Below are positions 7,978-16,958 of a stretch of DNA of 64,000 bases, one piece after another; within the stretch, counting starts at the first letter, position 1; each line of letters begins with the position of its first letter. This stretch comes from Clostridium sp. K4410.MGS-306. Its GTDB lineage: Bacteria > Cyanobacteriota > Vampirovibrionia > Gastranaerophilales > Gastranaerophilaceae. The notes beneath the pieces are model-generated. The model searched no databases and was not told the origin of the DNA. It saw only the letters and a program-made list of their open reading frames with translations. Location: positions 194,251 to 258,250 of the forward strand of contig LARD01000005.1 of the NCBI GenBank assembly GCA_000980375.1, written 5' to 3'. The translations under genes and the position numbers were made by a program.

Positions 7978-9285
7978 ATGAAAACTACAGTTGAAAAATT
8001 AGAGAATAATATGGTTAAAGTCGATATTGAAATCGACGCAGAAACCGCTGAAAAAGAATACAATAAAGCTTGTAAAAGACTTGCACAAAGAGTTAATATC
8101 CCCGGTTTCCGTAAGGGTAAAGCTCCTAAAGCAATATTGGAAAAAAATATCGGTGCTGAAGCTATTAAGCACGATGTTATGGATTCTCTTTTACCCTCAG
8201 CTTTTGCTCAGGCGATTAAAGAAAACGATTTAAATATTATCACAGAACCTGCTGTTGAATCTTATGATTTTGAAATTGGCAAACCTGTGAAAATTGTTGC
8301 AAAAATGGAATTAAAACCCGAAGTTAAATTTGAACAATACAAAGATCTTGAAGTTGAAGTTGAAGAGTTCAAAACAGCTGAAGATGCAATGGAAAAAGAA
8401 ATTGAAGAATTAACTGAAAAATTCACTACTCTTCAAACAGTTTCTGACAGAGAATCTACTGATAAAGATGTTGTGATGATGGACTTTGAAGGTTCTGTAG
8501 ATGGAAATTTAATTGATGGCGGTTCTGCTAAAAATTACATGTTAGATTTAGAACACAGCAATTTCATTCCTGGTTTTGCAGAACAGCTCGTTGGACATAA
8601 AACAGGAGAAGAATTTACAATTGACGTAACTTTCCCTGAAAATTACCATGACGAAAAATTAAATGGCAAACCGGCTCAATTCAAAATTAAAATTAATGAA
8701 ATTAAAGAAAAAATTAAACCTGAATTGAATGATGAACTTGCTAAAAAAGTAGGCAACTTTAAATCTGTTGACGAATTGAAAGCTGATATCCAAAAATATT
8801 TGGATAATACAGCTAAAGTTGAAAATGATAAAAGAAGTGCTAACAAATTGTTTGAAACAATCATGGAAAAAATGTCTGTAGAAGTACAACCTTCTATGGT
8901 TGAAAGAGAAAAACAGGCACTTTTGATAGACTTTAAACAAAAAGTTGCTCAATCAGGCGTAAACTGGGATGATGTTATGAAAAATGACGGACCGGAAAAA
9001 ATTGATGAAGAATTGAAAACAGAAGCGTTGAACAGAATCAAAAATTCTTTGATGATGTCTGAAATTGCAAAACTTGAAAACATCCAGGTGACTCCCCAGG
9101 ATTTGGAACAAAAAATAGGTGAGTTGGCTATGATGTATCAAACAGATAAAGGTACTATATTTAAAGAAATAGCAAGAAACACTGCAATGATTCAATCATT
9201 ATCACAGCAGGCATTAACTCAAAAAGTTACAAAATTCCTGCTTGAAAATAACAAAATCAAATTCGTTGCAGGCGACAAAAAGTAG
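7978..9285 (+). CDS. tig: Trigger factor, ribosome-associated chaperone and peptidyl-prolyl isomerase
   Basis: A 435-residue protein with the normal trigger-factor layout. The N-terminal ribosome-binding domain carries the signature GFRKGKAP (residues ~42-49). An FKBP-like PPIase domain follows (about 150-245, with VVMMDFEGSVDGNLIDGG and FTIDVTFPENY), and then the long helical C-terminal chaperone domain. It binds L23 at the ribosome exit tunnel and shields nascent chains. An AAGGATAA ribosome site precedes the ATG. It heads the classic tig-clpP-clpX cluster, linking early folding to proteolysis. Confidence 0.97.
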   Translation: MKTTVEKLENNMVKVDIEIDAETAEKEYNKACKRLAQRVNIPGFRKGKAPKAILEKNIGAEAIKHDVMDSLLPSAFAQAIKENDLNIITEPAVESYDFEIGKPVKIVAKMELKPEVKFEQYKDLEVEVEEFKTAEDAMEKEIEELTEKFTTLQTVSDRESTDKDVVMMDFEGSVDGNLIDGGSAKNYMLDLEHSNFIPGFAEQLVGHKTGEEFTIDVTFPENYHDEKLNGKPAQFKIKINEIKEKIKPELNDELAKKVGNFKSVDELKADIQKYLDNTAKVENDKRSANKLFETIMEKMSVEVQPSMVEREKQALLIDFKQKVAQSGVNWDDVMKNDGPEKIDEELKTEALNRIKNSLMMSEIAKLENIQVTPQDLEQKIGELAMMYQTDKGTIFKEIARNTAMIQSLSQQALTQKVTKFLLENNKIKFVAGDKK

Positions 9286-9331
9286 TTTATAATATATATT
9301 AGTATTACAGAAGAGCGAAAGGGCAAATAAT

Positions 9332-9931
9332 ATGAGCTTTGTACCAACAGTTGTAGAACAATCCAGCCGCGGAGAACGTGCATTTGACATATTTTCAAGA
9401 TTACTTAGAGAAAGAATCATCTTCCTCGGTACACCTATCGATGATATGGTTGCTAACCTTGTTGTAGCACAGATGCTGCTTTTGGATTCCGAAAACCCTG
9501 AAAAAGATATTATGTTATATATCAACTCACCGGGTGGCAGCGTAACAGCAGGTTTTGCAATTTATGATACAATGCAGCACATTCGCTCTGATGTTTCTAC
9601 TATTTGTCTCGGTCAGGCTGCTTCTATGGGTGCATTCCTGTTATCATCAGGTACAAAAGGTAAAAGACTTGCTTTACCTCACTCAAGAGTATTGATTCAC
9701 CAACCATTAGGCGGTGCACAGGGTCAGGCTACAGATATTGAAATTCAAGCTGCTGAAATTTTAAGAATTAAAAAATCATTAAACGAAATTTTGGCTTCAA
9801 ACACAGGACAATCTATCAAAAAAATCGAAAAAGATACAGACAGAGACTATATCATGACTCCGGAGGAAGCTCTTGAGTACGGTATGATTGATAAAGTTGT
9901 TTCTATGGATAAAGTTCAAAAATCAGAATAA
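9332..9931 (+). CDS. clpP: ATP-dependent Clp protease proteolytic subunit
   Basis: A 199-residue serine peptidase that forms the tetradecameric Clp chamber. The catalytic serine lies in [14 protein letters not shown] and the histidine in [14 protein letters not shown]; the aspartate follows in the usual C-terminal position ([20 protein letters not shown]). The length and the N-terminal axial-loop sequence ([20 protein letters not shown]) are standard. It sits 46 bases after tig and 31 before clpX, and a GAGCGAAAGGG ribosome site precedes the ATG. Confidence 0.98.
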   Translation: MSFVPTVVEQSSRGERAFDIFSRLLRERIIFLGTPIDDMVANLVVAQMLLLDSENPEKDIMLYINSPGGSVTAGFAIYDTMQHIRSDVSTICLGQAASMGAFLLSSGTKGKRLALPHSRVLIHQPLGGAQGQATDIEIQAAEILRIKKSLNEILASNTGQSIKKIEKDTDRDYIMTPEEALEYGMIDKVVSMDKVQKSE

Positions 9932-9962
9932 TTGTCCATAATAAGAATCAGGAGATAATGTA

Positions 9963-11294
9963 ATGGTAAAACACGATGATAGCCGCTTAAAATGTTCATT
10001 TTGCGGAAAAACACAGGATCAGGTAAAAAAATTAATTGCCGGACCTGAAGTTTATATCTGCGATGAATGCGTGGAATTGTGTAATGAAATATTAGACGAA
10101 GAATTCTTTGAAAATAAAGATAAAGGTGAAAAAGAAGAGGTAAAAGAGGCAGATATTTCCTCTGTGCCGAAACCTCATGAAATTAAAGCCTATCTTGACG
10201 AGCATATTGTCGGCCAGGATGACGCTAAAAAAGTGTTGTCTGTTGCTGTTTACAACCATTACAAAAGAATTGCGCATAATGCTACAGAAAAAGATGCAAC
10301 AGGCATTGAAATTCAAAAAAGTAATATTTTACTGGTAGGTCCAACCGGTTCAGGTAAAACATTGCTTGCTCAAACCCTTGCAAAGATGCTTGATGTTCCT
10401 TTTGCGGTTGCAGATGCTACAACCCTGACAGAGGCAGGTTATGTTGGTGATGATGTTGAAAACATCCTTCTTCGTCTTTATCAGAGTGCTGAATTCGACG
10501 CTCAAAAAGCAGAAAGAGGCATTATCTATATCGATGAAATCGATAAAATTGCCCGTAAGTCTGAAAACCCCAGCATAACAAGAGACGTTTCAGGTGAAGG
10601 TGTACAGCAGGCACTTTTGAAAATGATTGAAGGTACTGTTGCAAATGTTCCTCCACAGGGCGGAAGAAAACATCCACATCAGGAATTTATTCAAATCGAT
10701 ACAAAAAATATTCTGTTCATTGTTGGCGGTGCTTTTGTTGGGTTGGATAAAATTGTTGAAAGAAGAGCTGACGAAGGTACATCACTAGGTTTTGGTGCAA
10801 AGGCTCCTGCAACAGCTGCAGAAAAAGAAATTGCAGCTCAAAAAATGCTCAAAAAATTGCAGCCTGAAGACCTTCTTAAATTCGGCTTGATTCCGGAATT
10901 TATCGGTCGTGTTCCTATCTATGCTGTTTTAGATCAGCTTGACGAAGCTACATTGAAAATGATTTTGACTGAACCTAAAAACGCTATCATCAAACAGTAT
11001 CAATGTCTTCTTAAAATGGATAATGTTGACCTTAAATTTGAACCCGAAGCTATTGAGCTCATTGCCAAAGAGGCTATCAAACGTAAGACAGGTGCTCGTG
11101 CTTTGCGTTCGATTGTGGAAGAACTTATGCTTAATATTATGTATGAAGTGCCTTCTCAAGAAGGGGTAAACGAGTTTACTGTTACGGCTGAAATGGTTAA
11201 AAAACGCGACAAGGTTGCAGAGTTAATCAAACTTCCTCAAAAAAATTCTGAACAGAATGTTTCATCAGTAGAAACTCAGGAAGAAATAGCTTAA
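9963..11294 (+). CDS. clpX: ATP-dependent Clp protease ATP-binding subunit ClpX
   Basis: A 443-residue AAA+ unfoldase that feeds substrates to ClpP. It starts with the ClpX zinc-binding domain (four cysteines in CSFCGK and CDECVELC, residues ~13-41). Walker A GPTGSGKT, Walker [15 protein letters not shown], the sensor and arginine-finger region ([17 protein letters not shown]) and a C-terminal D2 small domain follow. An AGGAGATAATG ribosome site precedes the start. It is the last gene of the tig-clpP-clpX operon, ahead of an intrinsic terminator. Confidence 0.98.
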   Translation: MVKHDDSRLKCSFCGKTQDQVKKLIAGPEVYICDECVELCNEILDEEFFENKDKGEKEEVKEADISSVPKPHEIKAYLDEHIVGQDDAKKVLSVAVYNHYKRIAHNATEKDATGIEIQKSNILLVGPTGSGKTLLAQTLAKMLDVPFAVADATTLTEAGYVGDDVENILLRLYQSAEFDAQKAERGIIYIDEIDKIARKSENPSITRDVSGEGVQQALLKMIEGTVANVPPQGGRKHPHQEFIQIDTKNILFIVGGAFVGLDKIVERRADEGTSLGFGAKAPATAAEKEIAAQKMLKKLQPEDLLKFGLIPEFIGRVPIYAVLDQLDEATLKMILTEPKNAIIKQYQCLLKMDNVDLKFEPEAIELIAKEAIKRKTGARALRSIVEELMLNIMYEVPSQEGVNEFTVTAEMVKKRDKVAELIKLPQKNSEQNVSSVETQEEIA

Positions 11295-11308
11295 TTTTTA
11301 CATCAAAA

Positions 11309-11345
11309 TAAAAAGACCTCTTCAAATACGAAGGGGTCTTTTGTT
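11309..11345 (+). terminator. Intrinsic terminator of the tig-clpP-clpX operon
   Basis: AAAAGACCTCTTC pairs with GAAGGGGTCTTTT (with G-U pairs) across an AAATAC loop, and the distal arm ends in TTTTGTT. Confidence 0.85.
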
Positions 11346-11432
11346 ACATTCTTTTAAGTTACCTTCCCAATACCGGCAAAAAATATTATTATGAGATTTA
11401 CAATATTATTATAATTTGGAAGGGAAATAATT

Positions 11433-11885
11433 ATGGATGTCAAAACTCTTAAAGCTCTTGGCAATGAATTCTACTCAAAAGGTGTTGGAAATGATTTAAA
11501 AGCTGCAAAAGAAACTTATGTTACTTTTCTAAATACAGCAAAAGAATCTCCTTCTGTAGCAAAATTGATTTTTAATGACTCTCTTGTTGCAAGCCGTGAT
11601 ATGTTTTTTAAAACTGCACGACATAACGCTGCAATTAGTGGTTCAGATGCTTCTATTAAAGAAGCTGTTAGAAAAGACAGTAATGTTAAAGATTTTATCT
11701 CTGTGCTGAAAAGTGATAAAGATGTTAAAGCACTTGAAAAAACGCTTAAAGAGTCTATAAATAATTTGTATAAAAGAACTAAATCTATAAGAGAGCAAGC
11801 CGTACTAAATGAAAACGGCAATGTTTCATTAAGTGCACTAAAAGATAAACGTTCAAAAAACTTTTTAACAAGATTTTTTGGATAA
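11433..11885 (+). CDS. Hypothetical helical protein
   Basis: The family is not recognised. The 150-residue, lysine-rich protein is predicted mostly helical, without a signal peptide or membrane segment. It ends in a basic, phenylalanine-containing tail (KDKRSKNFLTRFFG). A good ribosome site (GGAAGGG, 8 bases upstream) and a free-standing position after the clpX terminator support a real gene. queF follows 13 bases after its stop and may be co-transcribed. No catalytic motif is visible. Confidence 0.65.
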   Translation: MDVKTLKALGNEFYSKGVGNDLKAAKETYVTFLNTAKESPSVAKLIFNDSLVASRDMFFKTARHNAAISGSDASIKEAVRKDSNVKDFISVLKSDKDVKALEKTLKESINNLYKRTKSIREQAVLNENGNVSLSALKDKRSKNFLTRFFG

Positions 11886-11898
11886 ATAGAGATTTGTT

Positions 11899-12801
11899 AT
11901 GCAAAATAAAACAGAAAAAATAGCATCAACTCATCTTGGCAAAAAATCTACAGGAAGTTTATCCTATGACCCCTCATTACTAGTGCCGATTCCAAGAAAT
12001 GAAAACAGAGAACTGTATAAAATCGATAACGATAATTTACCTTTTCTTGGAGTGGACGTTTGGCATGCTTACGAATTTTCTTGCCTGACATCAAACGGCC
12101 TGCCTGTTACAAGAGTTATAAAACTCAAATACAACAGTGATAGTGAATATCTGATAGAATCAAAGTCTTTAAAGTTATATTTGAATTCTTTTAACATGTC
12201 TTCTTTTGGACAAACGATAGATGATTGTCTGGAAATTTGTAAAAGTATCATTGAAAAAGACCTAAGCAACGCCCTAAAAACCGAAGTAAGTATTAATTTT
12301 TTAACTGATGATACTAAGCGTGTTCAAATTTTTGACGAATTTGAAAATATTTTAAATTTTGTTGATACAAACAAATTGAAAATTGAAAAATTTAAAGAAT
12401 CCCCGCAACTGCTGGAGCTTGAGCTTTTATCAGATGAAAAGGAATATTATTTAACATTTGACTCGCTTCGTTCAAATTGCAGGGTTACGCATCAGCCTGA
12501 CTTTGGCGATATATTCATATATTACAAATCAAATCACCATATAAAAGAAGACAGCCTTGTAAAATATCTTTGTTCTTTTCGTTCTGAATTTCATTTTCAT
12601 GAAGAGTGCTGTGAGATGATTTATAAAAGACTGTATGATGTTTTAAATATTAATAAAAACGGTGATTTGTTTGTTTGCGCTTTGTATACAAGAAGGGGCG
12701 GTATTGATATTTGCCCTGTCAGATGGAGCAAAGACTGCAAAAATATGGCTGTTCCTTTAATTGATACTGCTCAATATGCAAGAAAAAGTATAAAGCAATA
12801 G
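11899..12801 (+). CDS. queF: NADPH-dependent 7-cyano-7-deazaguanine reductase, long (E. coli) type
   Basis: A 300-residue bimodular QueF that reduces preQ0 to preQ1 in queuosine tRNA modification. The N-terminal half carries YDPSLLVPIPRNENR, DNLPFLGVDVWHAYE and the QueF motif ESKSLKLYLNSF. The C-terminal half carries the catalytic cysteine in SNCRVTHQPDFGDIFIYY, FRSEFHFHEECCEMI and YTRRGGIDICPVR. The colinearity with the E. coli type is strong, although the usual SNCxxTHQPDWG has Phe for Trp. Here the cysteine forms the thioimide with the nitrile. FolE2 at 51087-51896 could provide the first step of the same pathway. Confidence 0.95.
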   Translation: MQNKTEKIASTHLGKKSTGSLSYDPSLLVPIPRNENRELYKIDNDNLPFLGVDVWHAYEFSCLTSNGLPVTRVIKLKYNSDSEYLIESKSLKLYLNSFNMSSFGQTIDDCLEICKSIIEKDLSNALKTEVSINFLTDDTKRVQIFDEFENILNFVDTNKLKIEKFKESPQLLELELLSDEKEYYLTFDSLRSNCRVTHQPDFGDIFIYYKSNHHIKEDSLVKYLCSFRSEFHFHEECCEMIYKRLYDVLNINKNGDLFVCALYTRRGGIDICPVRWSKDCKNMAVPLIDTAQYARKSIKQ

Positions 12802-12904
12802 TTTTAAATAATCTCCTTTATATAAATTCTTGTCAATGCTTATAAAAAATAGTAAAATAACTATACTTGTCTGAAATATAATCTGATGTAAGAGAGGATA
12901 TGAT

Positions 12905-14251
12905 ATGAAATTACACATGCAGATATTGATTGCTTTGGGTCTTGGAATTAAAAGAAACGGACATATTTTTCTTGGCTTAATTGCCGGTATAATTTTGGGT
13001 ATTGCAATGCATGCCTACAATGCGGGGCATGAGCCTACCGCTGTTTACAATATTTTGTATAGTGTTTTGAATTTTATCGGACAAGCTTTTATCAGATTAA
13101 TTCAAATGGTTATTATACCTTTGATTTTTAGTGCCATTATTATTGGTATTTCAAGTATTGGTGATAACAAACAGCTCGGTGCTTTTGGTATAAAAATGGT
13201 TGTATATTACTCGATTATATCAATTGCTGCCGTAATAATTGGTACAACACTTGCTTTAACTATTCATCCCGGTGATGGTGTTCAATCTTTTATTAGCCAA
13301 AAATCTGCAGTAGAAACACAACAAATTGTGAGCCAGGCAATTGCCGACCAAAAGGGCCATTTGTCAGAATTGTTTATTAACTTGATTCCTGCAAATCCAA
13401 TGGAAGCGCTTGCTAAGGGCGAGATGATTCCTATTATTATTTTTATAATGGTGTTTGCTATTGCTCTGGCTAAAGTGGGTGAAATAAACCGTCCTGTTGT
13501 TTCTTTCTTCGAGTCAATTTTTGCCGCAACAATGAAAGTTACTGACGGTATCATGTATCTTGCAGCGCCAGGTATTTTTGCTCTTACTGCAACTGCAATT
13601 TCTTCTTTCGGTATTTCTATATTTTCGAGTATATCAAAATATTTCCTTGCAATACTGATTGGTTTTGCAATACAGCTCTTTATTGTCTACCCTATATTGA
13701 TGAAAGTATTTTCAAAAGTGCCGGTAAGACTTTTCTTTGCTGCAATTGCAGAAGCTATGATGGTAGGTTTTGGTACTGCCAGCAGTTCAGCTACTTTACC
13801 TCTTGTCATTGCATGTTGTGAAAAAAGAGGTATTTCTCACAAAGTATGCAGCTTTGTTCTGCCTCTTGGCGTTACGTTAAATTTTGATGCAACTGCAATG
13901 TTTCAGGTTATTGCCGTGTTGTTCTTAACACAGGCATACGGTATTACCGTTGAACCTTTACAAATTATACAAATTGCTGTACTTGCAATTGTTGCATCAA
14001 GCACATGCGCTGGTATACCGGGCGGTGGTATAATTACTATTGCTCTTGTTCTTAACGGTCTGGGACTAACTCCTACACAGATGGTAGAAGGTTTTGCTTT
14101 CCTGTTTGCAGTGGACAGAATTGTAGATATGTTCAGAACTATGCTCAACATTACATCTGATGCTGTTGTTACAGCTGTTATTGCTGATAACGAAAATGAG
14201 CTAAACTACGATATGCTCACGAGTGAAGAGTCTTATAAAGATATAATTTAG
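12905..14251 (+). CDS. Dicarboxylate/amino acid:cation symporter (DAACS family)
   Basis: A 448-residue integral membrane protein of the GltP/DctA/excitatory amino-acid transporter family, which couples uptake of glutamate, aspartate or C4-dicarboxylates to Na+ or H+. It has about eight membrane segments plus two re-entrant loops. Visible family signatures are FIRLIQMVIIPLIFSAII (TM3), the serine-rich loop GFGTASSSATLPLV (about residues 288-301), NFDATAMFQVIAVLFL (TM7) and AGIPGGGIITIALVL (HP2). GAGAGGATATG gives a clear start. aroA begins one base after its stop. The exact substrate cannot be read from the sequence. Confidence 0.92.
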   Translation: MKLHMQILIALGLGIKRNGHIFLGLIAGIILGIAMHAYNAGHEPTAVYNILYSVLNFIGQAFIRLIQMVIIPLIFSAIIIGISSIGDNKQLGAFGIKMVVYYSIISIAAVIIGTTLALTIHPGDGVQSFISQKSAVETQQIVSQAIADQKGHLSELFINLIPANPMEALAKGEMIPIIIFIMVFAIALAKVGEINRPVVSFFESIFAATMKVTDGIMYLAAPGIFALTATAISSFGISIFSSISKYFLAILIGFAIQLFIVYPILMKVFSKVPVRLFFAAIAEAMMVGFGTASSSATLPLVIACCEKRGISHKVCSFVLPLGVTLNFDATAMFQVIAVLFLTQAYGITVEPLQIIQIAVLAIVASSTCAGIPGGGIITIALVLNGLGLTPTQMVEGFAFLFAVDRIVDMFRTMLNITSDAVVTAVIADNENELNYDMLTSEESYKDII

Positions 14252-14252
14252 T

Positions 14253-15524
14253 ATGAATTTAACTGTAGAAAAATCAAAAGGACTCAACGGGTGCGCAACA
14301 ATACCCGCAGATAAATCAATCAGCCACAGAAGCGCAATGTTTGCTGCATTGACAGGCGGTGTGCTTGAGGTTAAGAATTTTTCAATGGGTGCTGATTGTT
14401 TGAGCACATTGAGCATTATTAAAGAACTCGGATGTGAAGCAGAATTTATTGCACAAAAGCATCTTAAAATAAATGCAAAAAATGCTTTTAAAAAAGACAG
14501 ATACAATCTGGATTGCGGAAACTCAGGTACATCGATGAGACTTTTTTCCGGGATTGTTGCTTCCAGAGAAATTGAGGCAACACTCTTTGGCGATGAGAGC
14601 TTGAGCAAACGACCGATGAAAAGGGTTATTCTCCCGTTAGAGCTAATGGGGGCAAAAATCAAACACCAAAATTTTAAAGCTCCTCTTATTATACAAGGAA
14701 AAGAACTATATCCGATAGATTATAAGTCGCCTATTGCGTCAGCGCAGGTCAAGTCGTGTATTCTTCTCGCCGGGCTAAATACTTATGGAGAAACCAAGGT
14801 TACTGAGCCTTTTGTTTCTCGTGATCATACCGAAAGAATGCTTAAGTATCTGGGTGCTGATATTATTTCCGAAGGAAATGTTACAAAAATAAAAAAATCC
14901 ACACTTGAACCGAAAAATCTTTCTGTGTGTGGTGATATTTCGTCTGCTGCGTTTTTTATGGTTGCAGCTGCAATTGTTCCAAATTCTGACATAATCTTAA
15001 AAAATGTCGGGCTTAACCAGACAAGAACAGGTATTATAGATGTTCTTGTCCAAATGGGAGCTGATATTGAAATTTTGGATAAACGCCTTGAATCTAATGA
15101 AGAGGTTGGGGATATCAGAATAAAAACTTCTGAATTAAAAGCTGTAACAATTGAAGGCGAAATTATACCAAGATTAATAGATGAGTTACCTGTTATTGCA
15201 GTTTTGGCTTCGCAGGCAGAGGGTAAAACGGTTGTTAAAGATGCTGGGGATTTGAGAAATAAAGAATCTGATAGAATCAAATGCCTTGTAACTGAATTGT
15301 TAAAACTTGGCGTAGATATTGAAGAAACGCCTGACGGATTTATTGTAAACGGTAAAACTCGCCTTAAAGGCGGTGCTGTCACAGAGTGTTACCATGACCA
15401 TAGGCTGGCAATGAGTTTGTATGTTGCAGGGCTTGTTTGTGAGCAGCCTGTTTTGATTAACGAATTCCAGTGGGTAGATATTTCATTCCCGGAGTTTTTA
15501 CCGCTTATGGAATCATTATTTTAG
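14253..15524 (+). CDS. aroA: 3-phosphoshikimate 1-carboxyvinyltransferase (EPSP synthase)
   Basis: A 423-residue two-domain enzyme joining shikimate-3-phosphate and PEP in the chorismate pathway. Canonical motifs are ATIPADKSISHRSAMFAALT near the N-terminus, LDCGNSGTSMRL (PEP-binding), LSKRPMKRV, SAQVKSCILLAGL, the RDHTERML segment and the C-terminal RNKESDR and DHRLAMSL. The start is one base after the symporter stop, and no ribosome site is visible. Either translation is coupled or a local TATAAT (14242-14247, 5 bases before the ATG) is used. The end overlaps a possible minus-strand ORF by 4 bases. Confidence 0.96.
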   Translation: MNLTVEKSKGLNGCATIPADKSISHRSAMFAALTGGVLEVKNFSMGADCLSTLSIIKELGCEAEFIAQKHLKINAKNAFKKDRYNLDCGNSGTSMRLFSGIVASREIEATLFGDESLSKRPMKRVILPLELMGAKIKHQNFKAPLIIQGKELYPIDYKSPIASAQVKSCILLAGLNTYGETKVTEPFVSRDHTERMLKYLGADIISEGNVTKIKKSTLEPKNLSVCGDISSAAFFMVAAAIVPNSDIILKNVGLNQTRTGIIDVLVQMGADIEILDKRLESNEEVGDIRIKTSELKAVTIEGEIIPRLIDELPVIAVLASQAEGKTVVKDAGDLRNKESDRIKCLVTELLKLGVDIEETPDGFIVNGKTRLKGGAVTECYHDHRLAMSLYVAGLVCEQPVLINEFQWVDISFPEFLPLMESLF

Positions 15525-15760
15525 TTTTTTCTGTTGCGTCTAGAGCATTTGTTAAAATCTTTTACTTTTTCTACCCATGCGTATGTCTTGTTCTGTGTAA
15601 AAGCAAAGGGATTGGATGAGTAGCACTTTTCTTTAGACATTCTTTTGGATTTTACGTCTATTTCTTCCACTCTGTTTATTAAATTTTTAAAATATTCAAT
15701 TATTCCCATAATTTTTACTTTTTTACATAGTATTTCATTGATATCATCGCAGATTTCCAT
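15521..15760 (-). CDS. Possible small basic protein, function unknown
   Basis: A 79-codon frame starting at the ATG at 15760; an in-frame TTG lies at 15778. The product is cysteine- and lysine-rich (MEICDDINEILCKKVKIMGI at the start, KCSRRNRKN at the end) with a predicted amphipathic helix near residue 25. It fills the only sizeable gap between aroA and the response regulator and converges on aroA with a 4-base overlap. No ribosome site is evident and no family is recognised, so it may be spurious. Confidence 0.35.
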   Translation of the reverse strand: MEICDDINEILCKKVKIMGIIEYFKNLINRVEEIDVKSKRMSKEKCYSSNPFAFTQNKTYAWVEKVKDFNKCSRRNRKN

Positions 15761-15816
15761 TTTGATTTTATTACTCAAAAGTAGTGATTTGACTTACCCG
15801 AAGTGCTTATCTTTTG

Positions 15817-15828
15817 TATAATATACGC
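15817..15828 (+). promoter_or_regulatory. -10 box positioned for a leaderless mRNA (response regulator)
   Basis: TATAAT at 15817-15822 is separated from the ATG at 15829 by exactly six bases (ATACGC), so transcription should begin at or next to the A of the start codon. No ribosome site fits. The -35 region is poor (TTACCC at 15794-15799). Confidence 0.5.
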
Positions 15829-16236
15829 ATGAGTAAAATTTCAAAAAAGATTTTAATTGCAGAAGACAGCTATGAATGGCAAAAATTCCACTCTGCACTA
15901 TTAAAACAGTATGACAAAGCAAACCTTGATTTTACAATAACAGATTGTGCAAAAGATGCACTGAACCTTGTTGAAAAAAATCTTGAAACAACTTATGACC
16001 TGATTTTAACAGATCTTCAAATGGAAACGGATTTCTACCCGCAGGCTGCCGGAGAGTGGCTTTTGCAAAAAATTAAGGGCTACGTACAATATGCTAAAAC
16101 ACCGATAGTTATCATTTCAGCGTCTTATAATATTGGCTTTATCGCACGTTCTTGTGGTGTTGATTACCTTTCTAAACGGAGTTTGATAAATAATCCCGAT
16201 TCTTATTTTTTGATGCTTGATGAAAAACTTTTATAA
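15829..16236 (+). CDS. Single-domain response regulator (REC)
   Basis: A 135-residue stand-alone receiver domain. The acidic pair E12-D13 (LIAEDS), the phospho-acceptor D62 (LILTDLQM), the conserved Ser98 (VIISAS) and Lys116 (YLSKRS) are all present, so it should accept phosphate from a histidine kinase. There is no output domain: it probably acts by protein-protein contact, as CheY- or Spo0F-like proteins do, with an unknown partner. I start it at 15829 because a TTG at 15814 would overlap the -10 box. No kinase gene is nearby. Confidence 0.85.
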   Translation: MSKISKKILIAEDSYEWQKFHSALLKQYDKANLDFTITDCAKDALNLVEKNLETTYDLILTDLQMETDFYPQAAGEWLLQKIKGYVQYAKTPIVIISASYNIGFIARSCGVDYLSKRSLINNPDSYFLMLDEKLL

Positions 16237-16404
16237 TATTTATAAGAAATATTAAATAAATGCTTTGATTATTTTATGTTTATTGTAATATATTATTACA
16301 ACCAAAAAACAGGCAGGAATAGAATGAGGGGAAAAAGACGCATTCTATAAATTATGCTTGTAAAAAATAAATATAATCAGTAAAGCTAGATAAGAAGGTA
16401 AACA

Positions 16405-16572
16405 ATGGGAATCAAAGGAAAAGTAGATAAAATGGTAGTTCTCGCTTGTGAAGAATGCAAAGAAAGAAACTACACTACTACAAAAAACAAAAAAACTTTA
16501 AAAGAAAGAATGGAACTTAAAAAACATTGCCCCAGATGCAATAAACACACAGTTCACAAAGAAACTAAGTAA
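16405..16572 (+). CDS. rpmG: 50S ribosomal protein L33
   Basis: A 55-residue protein with the L33 zinc-ribbon pattern: CEEC near residue 14 and CPRC near residue 43, around a basic centre ([20 protein letters not shown]). The length is typical. It is followed by tRNA-Trp, secE and nusG, the conserved bacterial order. A GAAGGTAAACA leader precedes the ATG. A TATAAT at 16372-16377 probably serves as the -10 box of this cluster. Confidence 0.95.
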   Translation: MGIKGKVDKMVVLACEECKERNYTTTKNKKTLKERMELKKHCPRCNKHTVHKETK

Positions 16573-16597
16573 CATTTGAAAATTCAATATTTAAAGA

Positions 16598-16670
16598 GCG
16601 TCCTTAGTTCAGTTGGTAGAACGTCGGTCTCCAAAACCGGATGTCGAGGGTTCGAGTCCTTCAGGGCGCG
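16598..16670 (+). tRNA. trnW: tRNA-Trp (anticodon CCA)
   Basis: A 73-nt cloverleaf. The acceptor stem is GCGTCCT/AGGGCGC with one G-U and discriminator G. The D arm is GTTC/GAAC, the anticodon arm TCGGT/ACCGG with loop CTCCAAA, and the T arm GAGGG/CCTTC around TTCGAGT. The 3' CCA is not encoded. It lies between rpmG and secE, as in many bacteria. Confidence 0.97.
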
Positions 16671-16693
16671 ATTTAAATAAAAAGAGGAATATA

Positions 16694-16915
16694 ATGGCTA
16701 ACCAGACTAAAGATAAAATTGATGTTAAAGAAGCAATGACTGCTTACTTTAAATCTGTAAAGCTTGAATGGGGAAAAATCACATGGCCCGGTAAACATCA
16801 GGTTATTGTCGAAACAATTTATGTAATAGTTATTACCGCTGTTTTTACAATAGGCGTGCTTGCATGTGATACTATTTTCAATGCATTATTTAAAGGACTC
16901 GGTTTGATTCATTAG
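16694..16915 (+). CDS. secE: Protein translocase subunit SecE
   Basis: A 73-residue, single-span SecE of the SecYEG channel. The amphipathic pre-membrane helix contains the conserved VKLEWGKITWPGKHQV (residues ~25-40), followed by one membrane segment (IYVIVITAVFTIGVLAC). The ATG at 16694 has an AGAGGAA ribosome site. An upstream in-frame start would lie inside tRNA-Trp and is rejected. It precedes nusG by 43 bases. Confidence 0.96.
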   Translation: MANQTKDKIDVKEAMTAYFKSVKLEWGKITWPGKHQVIVETIYVIVITAVFTIGVLACDTIFNALFKGLGLIH

Positions 16916-16958
16916 GTTCACAAAAAAGATTTATTATTCAATTACAGGAATTAATATA

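Noticed and set aside
16613..16693. Coding extension of secE into upstream sequence
   Set aside because: It would start inside tRNA-Trp; the AGAGGAA site supports 16694.
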